The position numbers and the translations under genes were made by a program. The notes under the pieces were generated by a model. It was given only the letters and a program-made list of their open reading frames with translations, ran no database searches and was not told the origin of the DNA. Shown here one piece after another: positions 40,105 through 49,902 of a DNA stretch of 64,000 nt. Position 1 is the stretch's first letter. Each line of letters begins with the position of its first letter. This stretch comes from Mycobacterium sp. Its GTDB lineage: Bacteria > Actinomycetota > Actinomycetes > Mycobacteriales > Mycobacteriaceae. The stretch spans positions 1 to 64,000 of the forward strand of contig NZ_JAFBAR010000004.1 in the NCBI RefSeq assembly GCF_019247635.1. Direction: 5' to 3'.

Positions 40105-40416
40105 ATGGCGACCTACGCAATCGTCAAGACCGGCGGCAAGCAGTACAAAGTCGCCGTCGGAGACGTGGTCAAGGTCGAGAAGCTCGACTCCGAGCCCGGC
40201 GCCAATGTGTTGTTACCGGTGGCCCTGGTCGTCGACGGCGCGACCGTTACCTCCGACGCGGACGCGCTGGCCAAGGTCGCCGTGACCGGCGAGGTGCTCG
40301 AGCACACCAAGGGTCCCAAGATCCGCATCCACAAGTTCAAGAACAAGACCGGCTACCACAAGCGGCAGGGACACCGTCAGCAGCTGACGGTTCTCAAGGT
40401 CACCGGGATCAAGTAG
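40105..40416 (+). CDS. rplU: 50S ribosomal protein L21
   Basis: 103 residues ([20 protein letters not shown]), with AGGAGCAACG just upstream. L21 signature [18 protein letters not shown] at the C-terminus. Binds 23S rRNA next to L20. 13 nt before rpmA; orthologue of Rv2442c. Confidence 0.98.
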   Translation: MATYAIVKTGGKQYKVAVGDVVKVEKLDSEPGANVLLPVALVVDGATVTSDADALAKVAVTGEVLEHTKGPKIRIHKFKNKTGYHKRQGHRQQLTVLKVTGIK

Positions 40417-40429
40417 CGAGGCGACAGAC

Positions 40430-40696
40430 ATGGCACACAAGAAGGGCGCTTCTAGCTCGCGCAACGGCCGCGATTCAGCCGCCCAGCGGCTGGGTGTCAA
40501 GCGGTTTGGCGGCCAGCTCGTCAAGGCCGGCGAGATTCTGGTCCGCCAGCGCGGCACTAAGTTCCACCCGGGCGTCAACGTCGGGCGCGGCGGGGATGAC
40601 ACGCTGTTCGCCACCGCGTCTGGCGCGGTCCAGTTCGGTGTCAAGCGCGGCCGCAAGACCGTCAACATCGTCGCTGCCGGGGGAACCGCCGACTGA
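40430..40696 (+). CDS. rpmA: 50S ribosomal protein L27
   Basis: 88 residues ([29 protein letters not shown]). The N-terminus begins directly with the mature AHKKG sequence, without the cleavable Firmicute extension, and reaches the peptidyl transferase centre. The L27 signature is [14 protein letters not shown]. Cotranscribed with rplU; a hairpin follows. Confidence 0.98.
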   Translation: MAHKKGASSSRNGRDSAAQRLGVKRFGGQLVKAGEILVRQRGTKFHPGVNVGRGGDDTLFATASGAVQFGVKRGRKTVNIVAAGGTAD

Positions 40697-40701
40697 GGTC
40701 T

Positions 40702-40757
40702 CGAGCGTGAAACCATGGCGAATATTCGGTGAAAATGTCGCCGTAGCTTCACGCTCG
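40702..40757 (+). terminator. TRIT-like hairpin between rpmA and obg
   Basis: Arms 40702-40721 (CGAGCGTGAAACCATGGCGA) and 40738-40757 pair at 17 of 20 positions, including a perfect outer 10 bp, with a 16-nt loop. It starts 5 nt after the rpmA stop and would reduce readthrough from the ribosomal protein genes into obg. Confidence 0.72.
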
Positions 40758-40785
40758 GCGAATGAGGGGAAGCCCGAGAACAGAG

Positions 40786-42276
40786 ATGCCTCGGTTTGTC
40801 GATCGGGTCGTCATCCACACGCGGGCCGGTTCCGGCGGTAACGGCTGCGCCTCGGTCCACCGCGAGAAATTCAAACCGCTGGGCGGTCCGGACGGCGGCA
40901 ACGGCGGGCGGGGCGGCAGCATTGTCTTCGTGGTCGATCCCGCGGTGCATACCTTGCTGGACTTCCATTTCCGTCCGCATATCACCGCGCCTTCGGGCAA
41001 ACAGGGGATGGGCAACAACCGCGACGGTGCCGCCGGCGCGGACCTGGAAGTCAAGGTGCCTGACGGCACCGTCGTACTCGATGAAAACGGCCGTCTGCTA
41101 GCCGATCTGGTGGGATTCGGCACCCGTTTTGAAGCCGCCGCCGGTGGCCGCGGCGGCCTGGGCAACGCCGCGCTCGCGTCGCGGGCCCGCAAGGCCCCCG
41201 GCTTCGCGCTGCTTGGCGAGCCTGGACAAGCCCGCGACCTCACGCTGGAGCTCAAGACCGTCGCCGACGTCGGCCTGGTCGGATTCCCGTCGGCGGGTAA
41301 GTCCTCGCTGGTGTCGGTGATTTCGGCGGCCAAACCCAAAATCGCCGAATACCCTTTCACCACACTGGTTCCCAATCTGGGCGTGGTCTCGGCGGCCGAG
41401 CACACGTTCACTGTCGCCGATGTGCCCGGCTTGATCCCGGGCGCGTCCGAGGGCCGCGGCCTGGGCCTGGACTTCCTGCGGCACATCGAGCGATGCGCGG
41501 TGCTGGTGCATGTCGTCGACTGCGCCACTGCCGAACCGGGCCGCGACCCGATCTCCGACATCGATGCGCTGGAAGCCGAACTCGCCGCGTACACACCCAC
41601 GCTGGCAGGGGATGCGACGCTGGAGGACCTCGCCGAGCGGCCGCGTGCGGTGGTGCTCAACAAGATTGACGTGCCGGAGGCACGCGAGCTTGCCGAGTTC
41701 GTCCGCGACGAGGTCGCACAGCGCGGCTGGCCGGTGTTCATGGTGTCGACAGTCACCCGGGAGGGGCTGCAGCCGTTGGTTTTTGGGCTGTGGCAGATGA
41801 TTTCGGAGTACAACGCGGGCCGCCCCGCACCGGTGGCGCGCCGGCCGGTGATCCGTCCGGTGCCCGTCGACGACAGTGGCTTCACCGTGGTCCCGGACGG
41901 TCACGGCGGCTTCGTGGTCACCGGCACGCGGCCGACGCGCTGGGTCGGCCAGACGGACTTCAACAACGACGAGGCCGTCGGATATCTGGCCGACCGCCTC
42001 GCGCGCCTCGGGGTGGAGGATGAACTGCTGCGGCTCGGTGCCGAGCCCGGGTGCGCGGTCACCATCGGCGAGATGACCTTCGACTGGGAGCCGCAGACGC
42101 CAGCGGGCGAGCAGGTCGCGCTGTCGGGTCGGGGGACAGATGCGCGGCTGGAACGTAATGACCGCACCGGCGCCGCCGAGCGCAAGGCCGCGCGACGTCA
42201 GCGCCGCGAGCCGGCTCGCGGCGGCGAGCGCTTGCGGGACGAGAGCCCTGGCCCGTCGGCCGGTGCCGGGTCATGA
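40786..42276 (+). CDS. obg: GTPase Obg/CgtA
   Basis: 496 residues from ATG 40786 ([15 protein letters not shown]), the conserved start; ATG 40762 in the same frame would add 8 residues. Glycine-rich Obg fold ([15 protein letters not shown]), G domain with G1 [10 protein letters not shown]3 DVPGLI and G4 NKID, then the OCT domain. Ribosome-associated GTPase with roles in 50S assembly and stress. The stop overlaps the proB start (ATGA). Orthologue of Rv2440c. Confidence 0.96.
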   Translation: MPRFVDRVVIHTRAGSGGNGCASVHREKFKPLGGPDGGNGGRGGSIVFVVDPAVHTLLDFHFRPHITAPSGKQGMGNNRDGAAGADLEVKVPDGTVVLDENGRLLADLVGFGTRFEAAAGGRGGLGNAALASRARKAPGFALLGEPGQARDLTLELKTVADVGLVGFPSAGKSSLVSVISAAKPKIAEYPFTTLVPNLGVVSAAEHTFTVADVPGLIPGASEGRGLGLDFLRHIERCAVLVHVVDCATAEPGRDPISDIDALEAELAAYTPTLAGDATLEDLAERPRAVVLNKIDVPEARELAEFVRDEVAQRGWPVFMVSTVTREGLQPLVFGLWQMISEYNAGRPAPVARRPVIRPVPVDDSGFTVVPDGHGGFVVTGTRPTRWVGQTDFNNDEAVGYLADRLARLGVEDELLRLGAEPGCAVTIGEMTFDWEPQTPAGEQVALSGRGTDARLERNDRTGAAERKAARRQRREPARGGERLRDESPGPSAGAGS

Positions 42277-43388
42277 CCAGCCCGCACCGGGAAGCGGTTC
42301 GGAGCGCGCGCAGCCTCGTCGTCAAGGTCGGGAGCAACGCGGTGACCACGCCGGAGGGAGTGTTCGACGCGGGACGGCTGGCCGGACTCGCAGACGCGAT
42401 CGAGGCGCGGATGAAGGCGGGCACCGACGTCGTCATCGTGTCGTCGGGTGCCATCGCCGCCGGGATCGAGCCGCTCGGATTATCGCGCCGCCCAAAGGAT
42501 TTGGCGACCAAGCAGGCGGCAGCGAGCGTCGGTCAGGTCGCACTGGTGAATTCGTGGAGCGCGGCGTTCGCCCGGTATGGCCGCACGGTGGGGCAGGTGT
42601 TGTTGACCGCCCACGACATTTCCATGCGGGCCCAGCACACGAACGCCCAGCGCACCCTGGACCGGCTGCGGGCGCTGCACGCGGTGGCCATCGTCAACGA
42701 AAACGACACCGTGGCCACCGACGAGATCCGGTTCGGTGACAACGACAGGCTTTCGGCGCTGGTGGCGCACCTGGTCGGCGCGGAGGCGTTGGTGCTGCTC
42801 TCCGACATCGACGGGCTCTACGACGCGGATCCGCGAAAGTTCGCCGGTGCCCGTTTCATACCCGAGGTGTCCGGGCCGGCGAACCTGGATGGTGTGGTCG
42901 CGGGCCCGGGCAGCCACCTCGGAACCGGGGGAATGGCGTCGAAGATGTCGTCGGCGCTGCTGGCCGCCGACGCCGGGGTTCCGGTGCTGTTGGCGGCCGC
43001 GACCGACGCGGCGACCGCTCTCACCGACGCCTCGGTGGGCACGGTGTTCGCGGCGAGCTCCGCCAGAATGTCGGCACGCCGGTTCTGGGTGCGGTATGCC
43101 GCCGAGTCCACCGGCTCGTTGACGCTGGACGCGGGCGCGGTGCGGGCCGTGGTCTCCCAACGCCGCTCGCTGCTGTCCGCGGGCATCACTGCGGTGTCGG
43201 GACGGTTCTACGCCGGCGACGTCGTGGAGTTGCGCGGGCCGGACGCGACGTTGGTCGCTCGGGGTGTGGTGGCCTATGACGCAGCCGAACTCGGCACCAT
43301 GATGGGTCGGTCGACCTCTGAGCTGCCCGGCGAACTGCGTCGTCCCGCGGTGCACGCCGACGACCTGGTCGCGGTCTGGTCAGCCTAA
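42273..43388 (+). CDS. proB: Glutamate 5-kinase
   Basis: 371 residues, ATG overlapping the obg stop. Amino-acid kinase domain ([47 protein letters not shown]) and a C-terminal PUA domain (about residues 275-365). First step of proline synthesis; the second enzyme, proA, is 15.5 kb downstream at 58905. Ends immediately against the convergent TetR gene. Orthologue of Rv2439c. Confidence 0.96.
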   Translation: MTSPHREAVRSARSLVVKVGSNAVTTPEGVFDAGRLAGLADAIEARMKAGTDVVIVSSGAIAAGIEPLGLSRRPKDLATKQAAASVGQVALVNSWSAAFARYGRTVGQVLLTAHDISMRAQHTNAQRTLDRLRALHAVAIVNENDTVATDEIRFGDNDRLSALVAHLVGAEALVLLSDIDGLYDADPRKFAGARFIPEVSGPANLDGVVAGPGSHLGTGGMASKMSSALLAADAGVPVLLAAATDAATALTDASVGTVFAASSARMSARRFWVRYAAESTGSLTLDAGAVRAVVSQRRSLLSAGITAVSGRFYAGDVVELRGPDATLVARGVVAYDAAELGTMMGRSTSELPGELRRPAVHADDLVAVWSA

Positions 43389-44039
43389 CTACAACGGCGA
43401 CGCTCGTTCGAGATACAAAGCGCCCCAGACTATCTCGGCTAGCGTGCTGGCCAGCTCGGCATCGTACTCCGGCGGATTAGGCGGCAGCTCCTGCTGACAG
43501 GCCCGCTCGACCATCCAGGTCAGCGCACTGGCGGTGGTGCCGGGGGGCAGCTCCTCGCGGACCGAGCCGACGGCCTGACCGTCGGTGATGATCTGGCTCA
43601 GTCGCCCGGAGATTGCGGACAGCAGCTCGCGATAGGTCTGCGCGGTCGGCGGATCGTAGGCGGCCATCTCGTTGAGGGCGACAAGGACGGGTTGGTGGCG
43701 CCGGTAGCTGGCGATGATGGCCGCCATCGCGGCGCGCACGTCGTCGGGGTTGTGTCGCCAGGCCACCCCCCACCACCGTTCGGCACCCGTGGTGAGGTCC
43801 TCGAACACCTGGTTGGCGAGGCGGCGTAGGAGGTGGCCCTTGTCCTCGAAGTAGATGTAGAAGCTGGCCCGCGAGATACCGGCTTCGGTCGACAACCGAT
43901 CCACGCTGAGCTCGGTGAAGCTGGCGCCATCGCGCATCAGCCGCTCGGTGGCCTCGAGCAATCGGCGTTCTATCTGGCCGCGCCGGTGTTCGCGCCCTAC
44001 TTCCCGGCCGCCCTGCGGCTTGCGGGTCACCGATGGCAT
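43389..44039 (-). CDS. TetR-family transcriptional regulator
   Basis: 216 residues. N-terminal helix-turn-helix (RRLLEATERLMRDGASFTELSVDRLSTEAGISRASFYIYFEDKGHLLRRL), then a helical ligand-binding domain of the EthR-like mycobacterial group. Transcribed away from the P450 gene with 109 bp between the starts; that gap holds a near-perfect palindrome suited to TetR dimers. It therefore probably represses itself and the P450 in response to a P450 substrate. No gene of this kind sits between proB and nadE in H37Rv. Confidence 0.9.
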   Translation of the reverse strand: MPSVTRKPQGGREVGREHRRGQIERRLLEATERLMRDGASFTELSVDRLSTEAGISRASFYIYFEDKGHLLRRLANQVFEDLTTGAERWWGVAWRHNPDDVRAAMAAIIASYRRHQPVLVALNEMAAYDPPTAQTYRELLSAISGRLSQIITDGQAVGSVREELPPGTTASALTWMVERACQQELPPNPPEYDAELASTLAEIVWGALYLERASPL

Positions 44040-44066
44040 TCGCCGAGCATAGCCGTCGTTGGATGG

Positions 44067-44101
44067 CTTGACTAGACAATATGTCTAGACATATGGTCAA
44101 G
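44067..44101. promoter_or_regulatory. Palindromic operator between the TetR and P450 genes
   Basis: A perfect 16-bp palindrome ATATGTCTAGACATAT at 44079-44094 is enclosed by GAC/GTC and, further out, by CTTGAC (44067-44072) and GTCAAG (44096-44101). An extra TAGACA half-site at 44073-44078 overlaps on the left. Strong candidate binding site for the divergent TetR protein. Confidence 0.8.
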
Positions 44102-44148
44102 TTTGTGACCGTGGTCATAGCTTTCCCCTTGCGACGGAGGACCGCCAG

Positions 44149-45408
44149 ATGACAACCGCCTCTCCCGCCAGCCGCACCTACGACGCGATCGACCTGTCGT
44201 CGCGCGCATTCTGGTCGACGACGGCGGTGGAACGGGAGCGGTCGTTCGCCGTGTTGCGCGCCGAGCGCCCGGTGAGCTGGCATCCGCCGGTGGAAGACGC
44301 CCTGATGCCCGATCCCGACGACCCCGGCTATTGGGCGGTGACCCGGCGCGCCGACATCGCCGCGGTCAGCCGCAACAACGAAGTGTTCCTGTCCGGCCAA
44401 GGGGTGATGTTCGAGAACATCCCCGAGGAATTGCTCGAGGCGTCGCAGTCCTTCCTGGCGATGGATCCGCCGCGGCACACCTTGTTGCGCAAGCTGGTCA
44501 GCGCCGCGTTCACCCCACGCCAAGTCCGTCGCATCGAAGACAGCATCAACGCGAACGCCAAAACCATCGTCGACGAACTCATAGCGGCAGGCAGCGGCGC
44601 GGATTTCGTCGAACATTGCGCCAAGCAGCTGCCGATTCGCACGCTCTCGGACATGGTGGGCATTCCGGAATCCGAACGCGAACGCGTGGCGCACGCCGCC
44701 GACTCCACGGTGTCCTGGGCGGACCTGGAGTCCATGGCGGGGCGCAATCCGCTGGAGGTGCTGGTGGAGAACCAGTTGTATCTGCATCAGGTGGCGAACG
44801 CATTGGCCGCCGAGCGGCGCGAGAACCCCGGTGACGACCTGTTCAGCGGCCTGGTGAACGCCGAGGTCGACGGCGACCGGCTCACCGATGCGGACGTGGC
44901 CGCGTTCTTCGTGTTGCTCTCGGTGGCCGGAAACGACACCACCCGGCAGACCGTCAGCCACGCGCTGAAGGCGCTCACCGACTTCCCCGAACAGCGGGCC
45001 TGGCTGCTGGAAGATTTCGACAACCGGATCGGCACCGCGGTCGAGGAGTTTATTCGCTGGTCCACTCCGGTGATGACCTTCCGCCGCACGGCCGCAACCG
45101 ATTTCGAGCTCGGCGGCCAGCGGATCCGCGCCGGCGAGAAGGTGGTCATGTTCTACTCGTCGGGCAACAGCGACCCGGAGGCATTCGACCGTCCCGACCG
45201 ATTCGACCTGAGCCGCAGTCCCAACCCGCATCTCGGGTTTGGCGGTGGGGGAGCACACTTCTGCCTGGGGGCGGCCGTCGCCCGTGCGCAACTGCGCGCC
45301 ATCTTCGGCGAGCTGCTGCGGCAGCTTCCGGATATCCGGGCCGGCGAACCGTCCTATGTGGCGGGCAACTTCGTGCACGCGATCCGCAGCATGCCCTGCA
45401 CATTCTGA
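44149..45408 (+). CDS. Cytochrome P450, CYP124/125/142-like group
   Basis: 419 residues, ATG preceded by GGAGGA. I-helix AGNDTT (260-265), EFIR (300-303) and haem loop HLGFGGGGAHFCLG with ligand Cys372. MDPPRHTLLRKLVSAAFTPR is typical of the mycobacterial sterol/lipid-chain hydroxylase clan. Soluble, no membrane anchor; would need ferredoxin and reductase, neither of which is next to it. Probably controlled by the adjacent TetR. The subfamily cannot be assigned by eye. Confidence 0.9.
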   Translation: MTTASPASRTYDAIDLSSRAFWSTTAVERERSFAVLRAERPVSWHPPVEDALMPDPDDPGYWAVTRRADIAAVSRNNEVFLSGQGVMFENIPEELLEASQSFLAMDPPRHTLLRKLVSAAFTPRQVRRIEDSINANAKTIVDELIAAGSGADFVEHCAKQLPIRTLSDMVGIPESERERVAHAADSTVSWADLESMAGRNPLEVLVENQLYLHQVANALAAERRENPGDDLFSGLVNAEVDGDRLTDADVAAFFVLLSVAGNDTTRQTVSHALKALTDFPEQRAWLLEDFDNRIGTAVEEFIRWSTPVMTFRRTAATDFELGGQRIRAGEKVVMFYSSGNSDPEAFDRPDRFDLSRSPNPHLGFGGGGAHFCLGAAVARAQLRAIFGELLRQLPDIRAGEPSYVAGNFVHAIRSMPCTF

Positions 45409-45705
45409 CACCGGCGCGGGGAAGCATTTTCCAACTACGCTGACGGCCCGGGGTTGTCGCCGCGCCTATTGCCGAGCGCCGCTTCCAAGGATTTATTGAG
45501 AATCCGTCAAGTCGCACATTGGAGGCTGATGCCGCACGACCGCGACAGGTAACCATTTTCCCGCACGGCTGCACCAATGGTGACAGCCTGCGGGTGAATG
45601 AAGCTGTGCTTCAAGGTGATTGCACCTTTCGCGGCGTGTGGTTTGTCGCTGTCCTCGGTGAGGGCCGCGACTGGCCACGATCAACAAACCGAAAGGAAAC
45701 CTCCG
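45409..45705. other. Intergenic region before the DUF4189 gene
   Basis: About 297 bp with no supported gene. A possible in-frame start at 45598 would only extend the signal sequence of the next gene. No convincing promoter or hairpin is seen. Confidence 0.5.
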
Positions 45706-46086
45706 ATGAAAAAGACGATGATGATGATGCTGGCGGCGCTCCCGGTTGCCGGTGTGTTGGCGATCCCGGTCGCTCACGCCGACGACTCCTGGATCGCGCT
45801 GGCCTATTCCCCGAGCAAAGGCACGACGACCATCGTGTCGGGGCGGCCCAGCCAGGCCGACGCCGAAAGCGATGCGGTGAGTCACTGCAACTCGCATGCC
45901 GGCGTGACCGACTGCGTGATGGCGGCCAGCAGCACGAACTGTGTCAGCATTGCCACCGACCCGAATCCGTCGAACAACGCGGTCTACGCCGGCGGCCACG
46001 GATCGACCCTTGCCGCCGCCGACGCCGACGCCATGAGTCACGCGCGCTCGGGTTGGACGATCGAATCCCACAAGTGCAACAGCTAA
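45706..46086 (+). CDS. Small secreted DUF4189-like protein
   Basis: 126 residues from ATG 45706, with GAAAGGA 7-13 nt upstream. Signal peptide MKKTMMMMLAALPVAGVLAIPVAHA, cleaved near residue 25. The mature part has the DUF4189 layout: WIALAYSPSKGTTTIVSG, repeated Ala-rich AESDAVSHCN and ADADAMSHAR segments, and four Cys likely to form two disulfides. Many mycobacteria have several paralogues; some may inhibit or bind exported enzymes, but no function is established to my knowledge. Ends directly against the convergent sirtuin gene. Confidence 0.8.
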   Translation: MKKTMMMMLAALPVAGVLAIPVAHADDSWIALAYSPSKGTTTIVSGRPSQADAESDAVSHCNSHAGVTDCVMAASSTNCVSIATDPNPSNNAVYAGGHGSTLAAADADAMSHARSGWTIESHKCNS

Positions 46087-46953
46087 CTAGGACAACGACC
46101 TTCGCTTCGCGACGCCCAGCGGCACCAGCTCGTCGGCGAGCAGAGCCAGCAGCTCCGAACAGCCGCCGTCAACTTTGACGGCGGCAAGGTCGTCACCTCG
46201 CGTTTGGCCCCGGTTGACGATGGCAACCGGGATGCCGAGCGCGGCCGCGCGACGCACGAACCGGTAGCCGGAGAACACCGCCAGCGACGAGCCGGCCACC
46301 AATAGTGCCTCGGATTGGTCGACCAGCGAATAAGCCTGGCTAACAACCTCTTTCGGCACACTCTCGCCGAAGTAGACGATATCGGGCTTGAGCATGCCAC
46401 CGCACCGCGGGCAGTCGAGATAGCGAAACGACGCGGTGTCGGCGACGACAGCATCAGCGTCGGGGGCCACCGCCGGCCCGCCCACGGCCTCGACGTGCTC
46501 GATGAATCCCGGGTTGAGCGCCTCGAGATGTCCGGCCAGCGCGGCACGGCTCAGGGTGTGGCCGCAGTTCAGGCACACCACTTGCGCGTACGTGCCGTGC
46601 AGATTGATGACGTTGGCGCTGCCGGCCTTGGTGTGCAACAGGTCGACGTTCTGGGTGATCACGCCCAGCACCACGCCGGCGCGCTCCAGCGAGGCCAATG
46701 CGTGGTGCCCGGCGTTGGGCTGGGTGTCATCCATGTGCCGCCAGCCGACGTGGTTGCGTGCCCAATACCGTTGCCGGAACGCTGGATCGGAGGTGAACTG
46801 GCGGATTGTCATGGGGTTGCTCGGCGGCGAATCGGGACCCCGGTAGTCGGGGATGCCCGAATCGGTGGAGATCCCCGCACCCGTCAGCACCGCGACTCGG
46901 CGGCCGGTCAGCTCCGCGACCAGTTCGGGTGCTTCGGGACGGACGGCGGTCAC
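46087..46953 (-). CDS. Sir2-type NAD-dependent protein deacylase
   Basis: 288 residues from GTG 46953, overlapping the isochorismatase stop by 4 nt (GTGA). Motifs: TGAGISTDSGIPDYRGPD (residues 24-41), TQNVD (100-104), catalytic His119 (NLHG), and a zinc site C127xxC130 ... C181xxC184. The long insert between zinc pairs resembles the class II (SIRT4-like) sirtuins of actinobacteria. Removes acyl groups from lysine with release of nicotinamide. Not the gene found here in H37Rv. An operon with a nicotinamidase-fold hydrolase points to NAD turnover. Confidence 0.9.
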   Translation of the reverse strand: MTAVRPEAPELVAELTGRRVAVLTGAGISTDSGIPDYRGPDSPPSNPMTIRQFTSDPAFRQRYWARNHVGWRHMDDTQPNAGHHALASLERAGVVLGVITQNVDLLHTKAGSANVINLHGTYAQVVCLNCGHTLSRAALAGHLEALNPGFIEHVEAVGGPAVAPDADAVVADTASFRYLDCPRCGGMLKPDIVYFGESVPKEVVSQAYSLVDQSEALLVAGSSLAVFSGYRFVRRAAALGIPVAIVNRGQTRGDDLAAVKVDGGCSELLALLADELVPLGVAKRRSLS

Positions 46954-47510
46954 GCCTTCGAGGTTACGGGCGCTTTCAGACAGTCCGCCGCGACGGTGAG
47001 TTCGGCGGACATGTTCTGCTCCATCATTTTCAGCGCCGCAGCACCCAGCTCGGCGTCGATGTGGGCGACGGCATCCCTGGGAATCACGACCTGGAAGTGG
47101 CGCACATAGGCGTCGAGCGCGCTGTAGAGGATGCATTGCTCGGTCACCTGACCGACCAGGATCAGTCGCTTGGTGCCGAGTCGATTGAGCAGATAGGCCG
47201 CCGGTGTCGAGTAGAACGCGCTATGCCGGACCTTGGTCATCATGCGACTGCCCTCAGGGGGCGCGATCGGCTCCACCAGGTCGGGTCGTGCGCCCTCGCA
47301 CGCCGAGCGCACGATGTCGGAGAATTCGGCCGCGAAGTCGCCGTAGTTGTCGTTGACATACACCACGTCGACGTCCTCGGATTGGTGTGCGCGGCGGACC
47401 AAATCGGTCAGCGGGTCGATGATTTGCTCGACGTTGGGTATCAATGCTTCGGCGTCGGGATGCTGGTAGCTGTTCAGCATGTCGACTACCAACAGGGTGG
47501 TGTCGGTCAT
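46950..47510 (-). CDS. Isochorismatase/nicotinamidase-fold hydrolase
   Basis: 186 residues. The cysteine hydrolase triad is visible: Asp10 (LLVVDMLNSY), Lys93 (MTKVRHSAF) and Cys126 (VGQVTEQCILYSA), with the usual cis-peptide VTEQC. Lacks the metal-binding His residues of PncA, so nicotinamidase activity is not assured; other amides or isochorismate-like esters are possible. First gene of a two-gene operon with the sirtuin and divergent from nadE (57-bp gap), so a role in NAD or amide recycling is a reasonable inference. Confidence 0.88.
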   Translation of the reverse strand: MTDTTLLVVDMLNSYQHPDAEALIPNVEQIIDPLTDLVRRAHQSEDVDVVYVNDNYGDFAAEFSDIVRSACEGARPDLVEPIAPPEGSRMMTKVRHSAFYSTPAAYLLNRLGTKRLILVGQVTEQCILYSALDAYVRHFQVVIPRDAVAHIDAELGAAALKMMEQNMSAELTVAADCLKAPVTSKA

Positions 47511-47567
47511 GCTCAGTTAATACCCGGCGATCCGGCGTTGACACCGGCCAGGCGAGAATGGGGGGCG

Positions 47568-49610
47568 ATGAGTTTCTATAGCGCCTACAGGCACGGCTTT
47601 GCCCGCGTCGCCGCGTGCACGCATCACACCGCGATCGGCGACCCGGCGGCCAATGCCGCCTCTGTGTTGCGGCTGGCGGGCGAGTGCCACGACGACGGGG
47701 TGGCGCTGGCGGTCTTCCCCGAGCTGACGCTGTCGGGGTATTCGATCGAGGACATTCTGCTGCAGGATGCCCTGCTGGATGCCGTCGAGGAAGCGCTGTT
47801 TGACGTCGTGGCGGCCTCCGCCGATCTGCTGCCCGTGCTGGTAATCGGTGCGCCGCTGCGGCACCGGCATTGCATCTACAACACCGCGATCGTCGTTCAT
47901 CGCGGCGTGGTGCTCGGTGTGGCGCCCAAGTCGTACCTGCCGACCTACCGGGAGTTCTACGAGCGTCGCCAACTCGCGGCGGGGGACAACGAGCGCGGCA
48001 CCATCCGCATTGGCGACATCGAGGCCCCGTTCGGCGCGGACCTGCTGTTCGCGGCGTCGGATCTGCCCGGCCTGGTGCTGCACGTCGAGATCTGCGAGGA
48101 CATGTTCGTCCCTGTGCCGCCGAGCGCCGAGGCGGCTTTGGCGGGCGCGACGGTGCTGGCCAACCTATCCGGCAGCCCGATCACGATCGGGCGCGCGGAG
48201 GACCGCGCCCTGCTGGCCCGCTCCGGATCCGCACGGTGTCTGGCGGCCTACGTCTACGCCGTCGCGGGCGAGGGCGAGTCGACGACCGATTTAGCCTGGG
48301 ACGGCCAGACGATGATCTGGGAGAACGGGGTCCTGCTGGCGCAGTCCGAGCGCTTCCCCAAAGGAGAGCGGCGCAGCGTCGCTGACGTCGACATCGAATT
48401 GCTGCGCTCCGAGCGGCTGCGGATGGGCACCTTCGACGACAACCGACGGCACCACCAGACGTCGGCGGACTCGTTCCGGCGCATCGAGTTCCGGCTCGAC
48501 CCGCCGACCGGGGACATCGGACTGCTCCGCGCGGTCGAGCGGTTCCCCTTCGTTCCGGCCGATCCGCAACGGCTGCAACAGGATTGCTACGAGGCATACA
48601 ACATCCAGGTCTCCGGGCTCGAGCAACGGTTGCGTGCCCTGGACTACCCGAAGGTCGTCATCGGTGTGTCGGGCGGTCTGGACTCCACCCATGCGCTGAT
48701 CGTCGCGGCGCGTGCGATGGATCGGGAAGGCCGGCCGCGCAGTGACATTCTGGCGTTCACGCTGCCTGGCTTCGCCACCGGTGAGCGCACCAAGAACAAC
48801 GCCGTCAAGCTGGCGGACGCGCTGGGCGTGACCTTCGAAGAGATCGACATCACCGGCAGCGCGAAGCTGATGCTGCAGGAGATGGACCATCCGTTCGCCC
48901 GGGGCGAGAAGCTTTACGACGTCACCTTCGAAAACGTTCAGGCCGGCCTGCGCACCGACTATCTGTTCCGGTTGGCAAACCAGCGCGGCGGCCTTGTGCT
49001 GGGCACCGGCGACCTTTCCGAGTTGGGGCTGGGCTGGTCGACATACGGTGTCGGCGACCAGATGTCGCACTACAACGTCAACGGCGGCGTGCCCAAGACG
49101 TTGATTCAGCACCTTATCCGCTGGGTCATCTCGTCGGAGCAATTCGACTCGCGGGTGTGCGAGGTGCTGCAGTCGGTGCTCGACACCGAGATCACCCCTG
49201 AGCTCATTCCGAGTGGTGAGGAAGAGGAGCTGCAGAGTAGTGAGTCGAAGGTCGGGCCCTTTGCCCTGCAAGACTTTTCACTGTTTCATGTGCTGCGCTT
49301 CGGGTTTCGCCCCTCCAAGATCGCGTTTTTGGCATGGCATGCGTGGAGCGATCCCGAGAACGGCAACTGGCCGCCCGGTTTCCCCGAGGACAAACGACCG
49401 TCGTACTCGCTGAAGGAGATTCGACACTGGCTGCAGATCTTCGTGCAGCGGTTCTACTCGTTTAGTCAGTTCAAGCGTTCGGCGTTACCCAACGGCCCCA
49501 AGGTTTCGCATGGCGGTGCGCTGTCGCCGCGTGGGGATTGGCGTGCCCCGTCGGACATGTCGGCGCGTATCTGGCTCGACGAGATCGAGCGCGAGGTTCC
49601 CGAAAGCTAG
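47568..49610 (+). CDS. nadE: Glutamine-dependent NAD+ synthetase
   Basis: 680 residues from ATG 47568 ([20 protein letters not shown]), one more than Rv2438c. N-terminal nitrilase-type glutaminase with Glu ([10 protein letters not shown]), Lys ([13 protein letters not shown]) and Cys (HVEICEDMF). C-terminal synthetase with the PP-loop [14 protein letters not shown] and [12 protein letters not shown]. Ammonia is channelled between the sites to convert NaAD to NAD+, the last step of NAD synthesis. A TRIT-like hairpin follows. Confidence 0.97.
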   Translation: MSFYSAYRHGFARVAACTHHTAIGDPAANAASVLRLAGECHDDGVALAVFPELTLSGYSIEDILLQDALLDAVEEALFDVVAASADLLPVLVIGAPLRHRHCIYNTAIVVHRGVVLGVAPKSYLPTYREFYERRQLAAGDNERGTIRIGDIEAPFGADLLFAASDLPGLVLHVEICEDMFVPVPPSAEAALAGATVLANLSGSPITIGRAEDRALLARSGSARCLAAYVYAVAGEGESTTDLAWDGQTMIWENGVLLAQSERFPKGERRSVADVDIELLRSERLRMGTFDDNRRHHQTSADSFRRIEFRLDPPTGDIGLLRAVERFPFVPADPQRLQQDCYEAYNIQVSGLEQRLRALDYPKVVIGVSGGLDSTHALIVAARAMDREGRPRSDILAFTLPGFATGERTKNNAVKLADALGVTFEEIDITGSAKLMLQEMDHPFARGEKLYDVTFENVQAGLRTDYLFRLANQRGGLVLGTGDLSELGLGWSTYGVGDQMSHYNVNGGVPKTLIQHLIRWVISSEQFDSRVCEVLQSVLDTEITPELIPSGEEEELQSSESKVGPFALQDFSLFHVLRFGFRPSKIAFLAWHAWSDPENGNWPPGFPEDKRPSYSLKEIRHWLQIFVQRFYSFSQFKRSALPNGPKVSHGGALSPRGDWRAPSDMSARIWLDEIEREVPES

Positions 49611-49636
49611 TTCGCAGTCCGCGCGGCGGTCGCTGG

Positions 49637-49698
49637 CCGCGAGCGTAGCGCCACTGCGGAAAAATCCGCTTGGATTCGCTACCGCGTTACGCTCGCGG
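49637..49698 (+). terminator. TRIT-like hairpin after nadE
   Basis: The outer arms CCGCGAGCGTA (49637-49647) and TACGCTCGCGG (49688-49698) pair perfectly and extend with one or two mismatches. An inner TGCGGA-AAA-TCCGCT mini-hairpin sits within. Same family as the hairpins at 16521, 40702 and 53175. Confidence 0.65.
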
Positions 49699-49700
49699 AC

Positions 49701-49889
49701 GTGCGCGCGGTCGGCATCCGAAGCCAGGCGGCGGCCACGTCAGGGGTGGTCATGGTGATCGAATGCCCCCGGCAGGCCGCGGTCGCGGACCCGGGCGTGA
49801 TGCAGCTTGCCCAGGCACGCGTTCGCGACGATCGTTACCTCGGCGAATGGACGGCGCTGCTGGCCACGCGAATCGAGGCGCTGCGCTGA
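49701..49889 (+). CDS. Possible small protein of unknown function
   Basis: 62 codons from GTG 49701 (VRAVGIRSQAAATSGVVMVIECPRQ) to TGA. No ribosome site, signal or known domain. It begins 2 nt after the hairpin and ends 13 nt before the convergent PE_PGRS stop. Could be a fragment of a degraded gene; coding status is doubtful. Confidence 0.25.
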   Translation: MRAVGIRSQAAATSGVVMVIECPRQAAVADPGVMQLAQARVRDDRYLGEWTALLATRIEALR

Positions 49890-49902
49890 CCGCTCAACGC
49901 TC

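Noticed and set aside
46954..47136. Longer N-terminus of the sirtuin
   Set aside because: The extra 61 codons are out-of-frame coding sequence of the isochorismatase gene; GTG 46953 forms a typical GTGA overlap.
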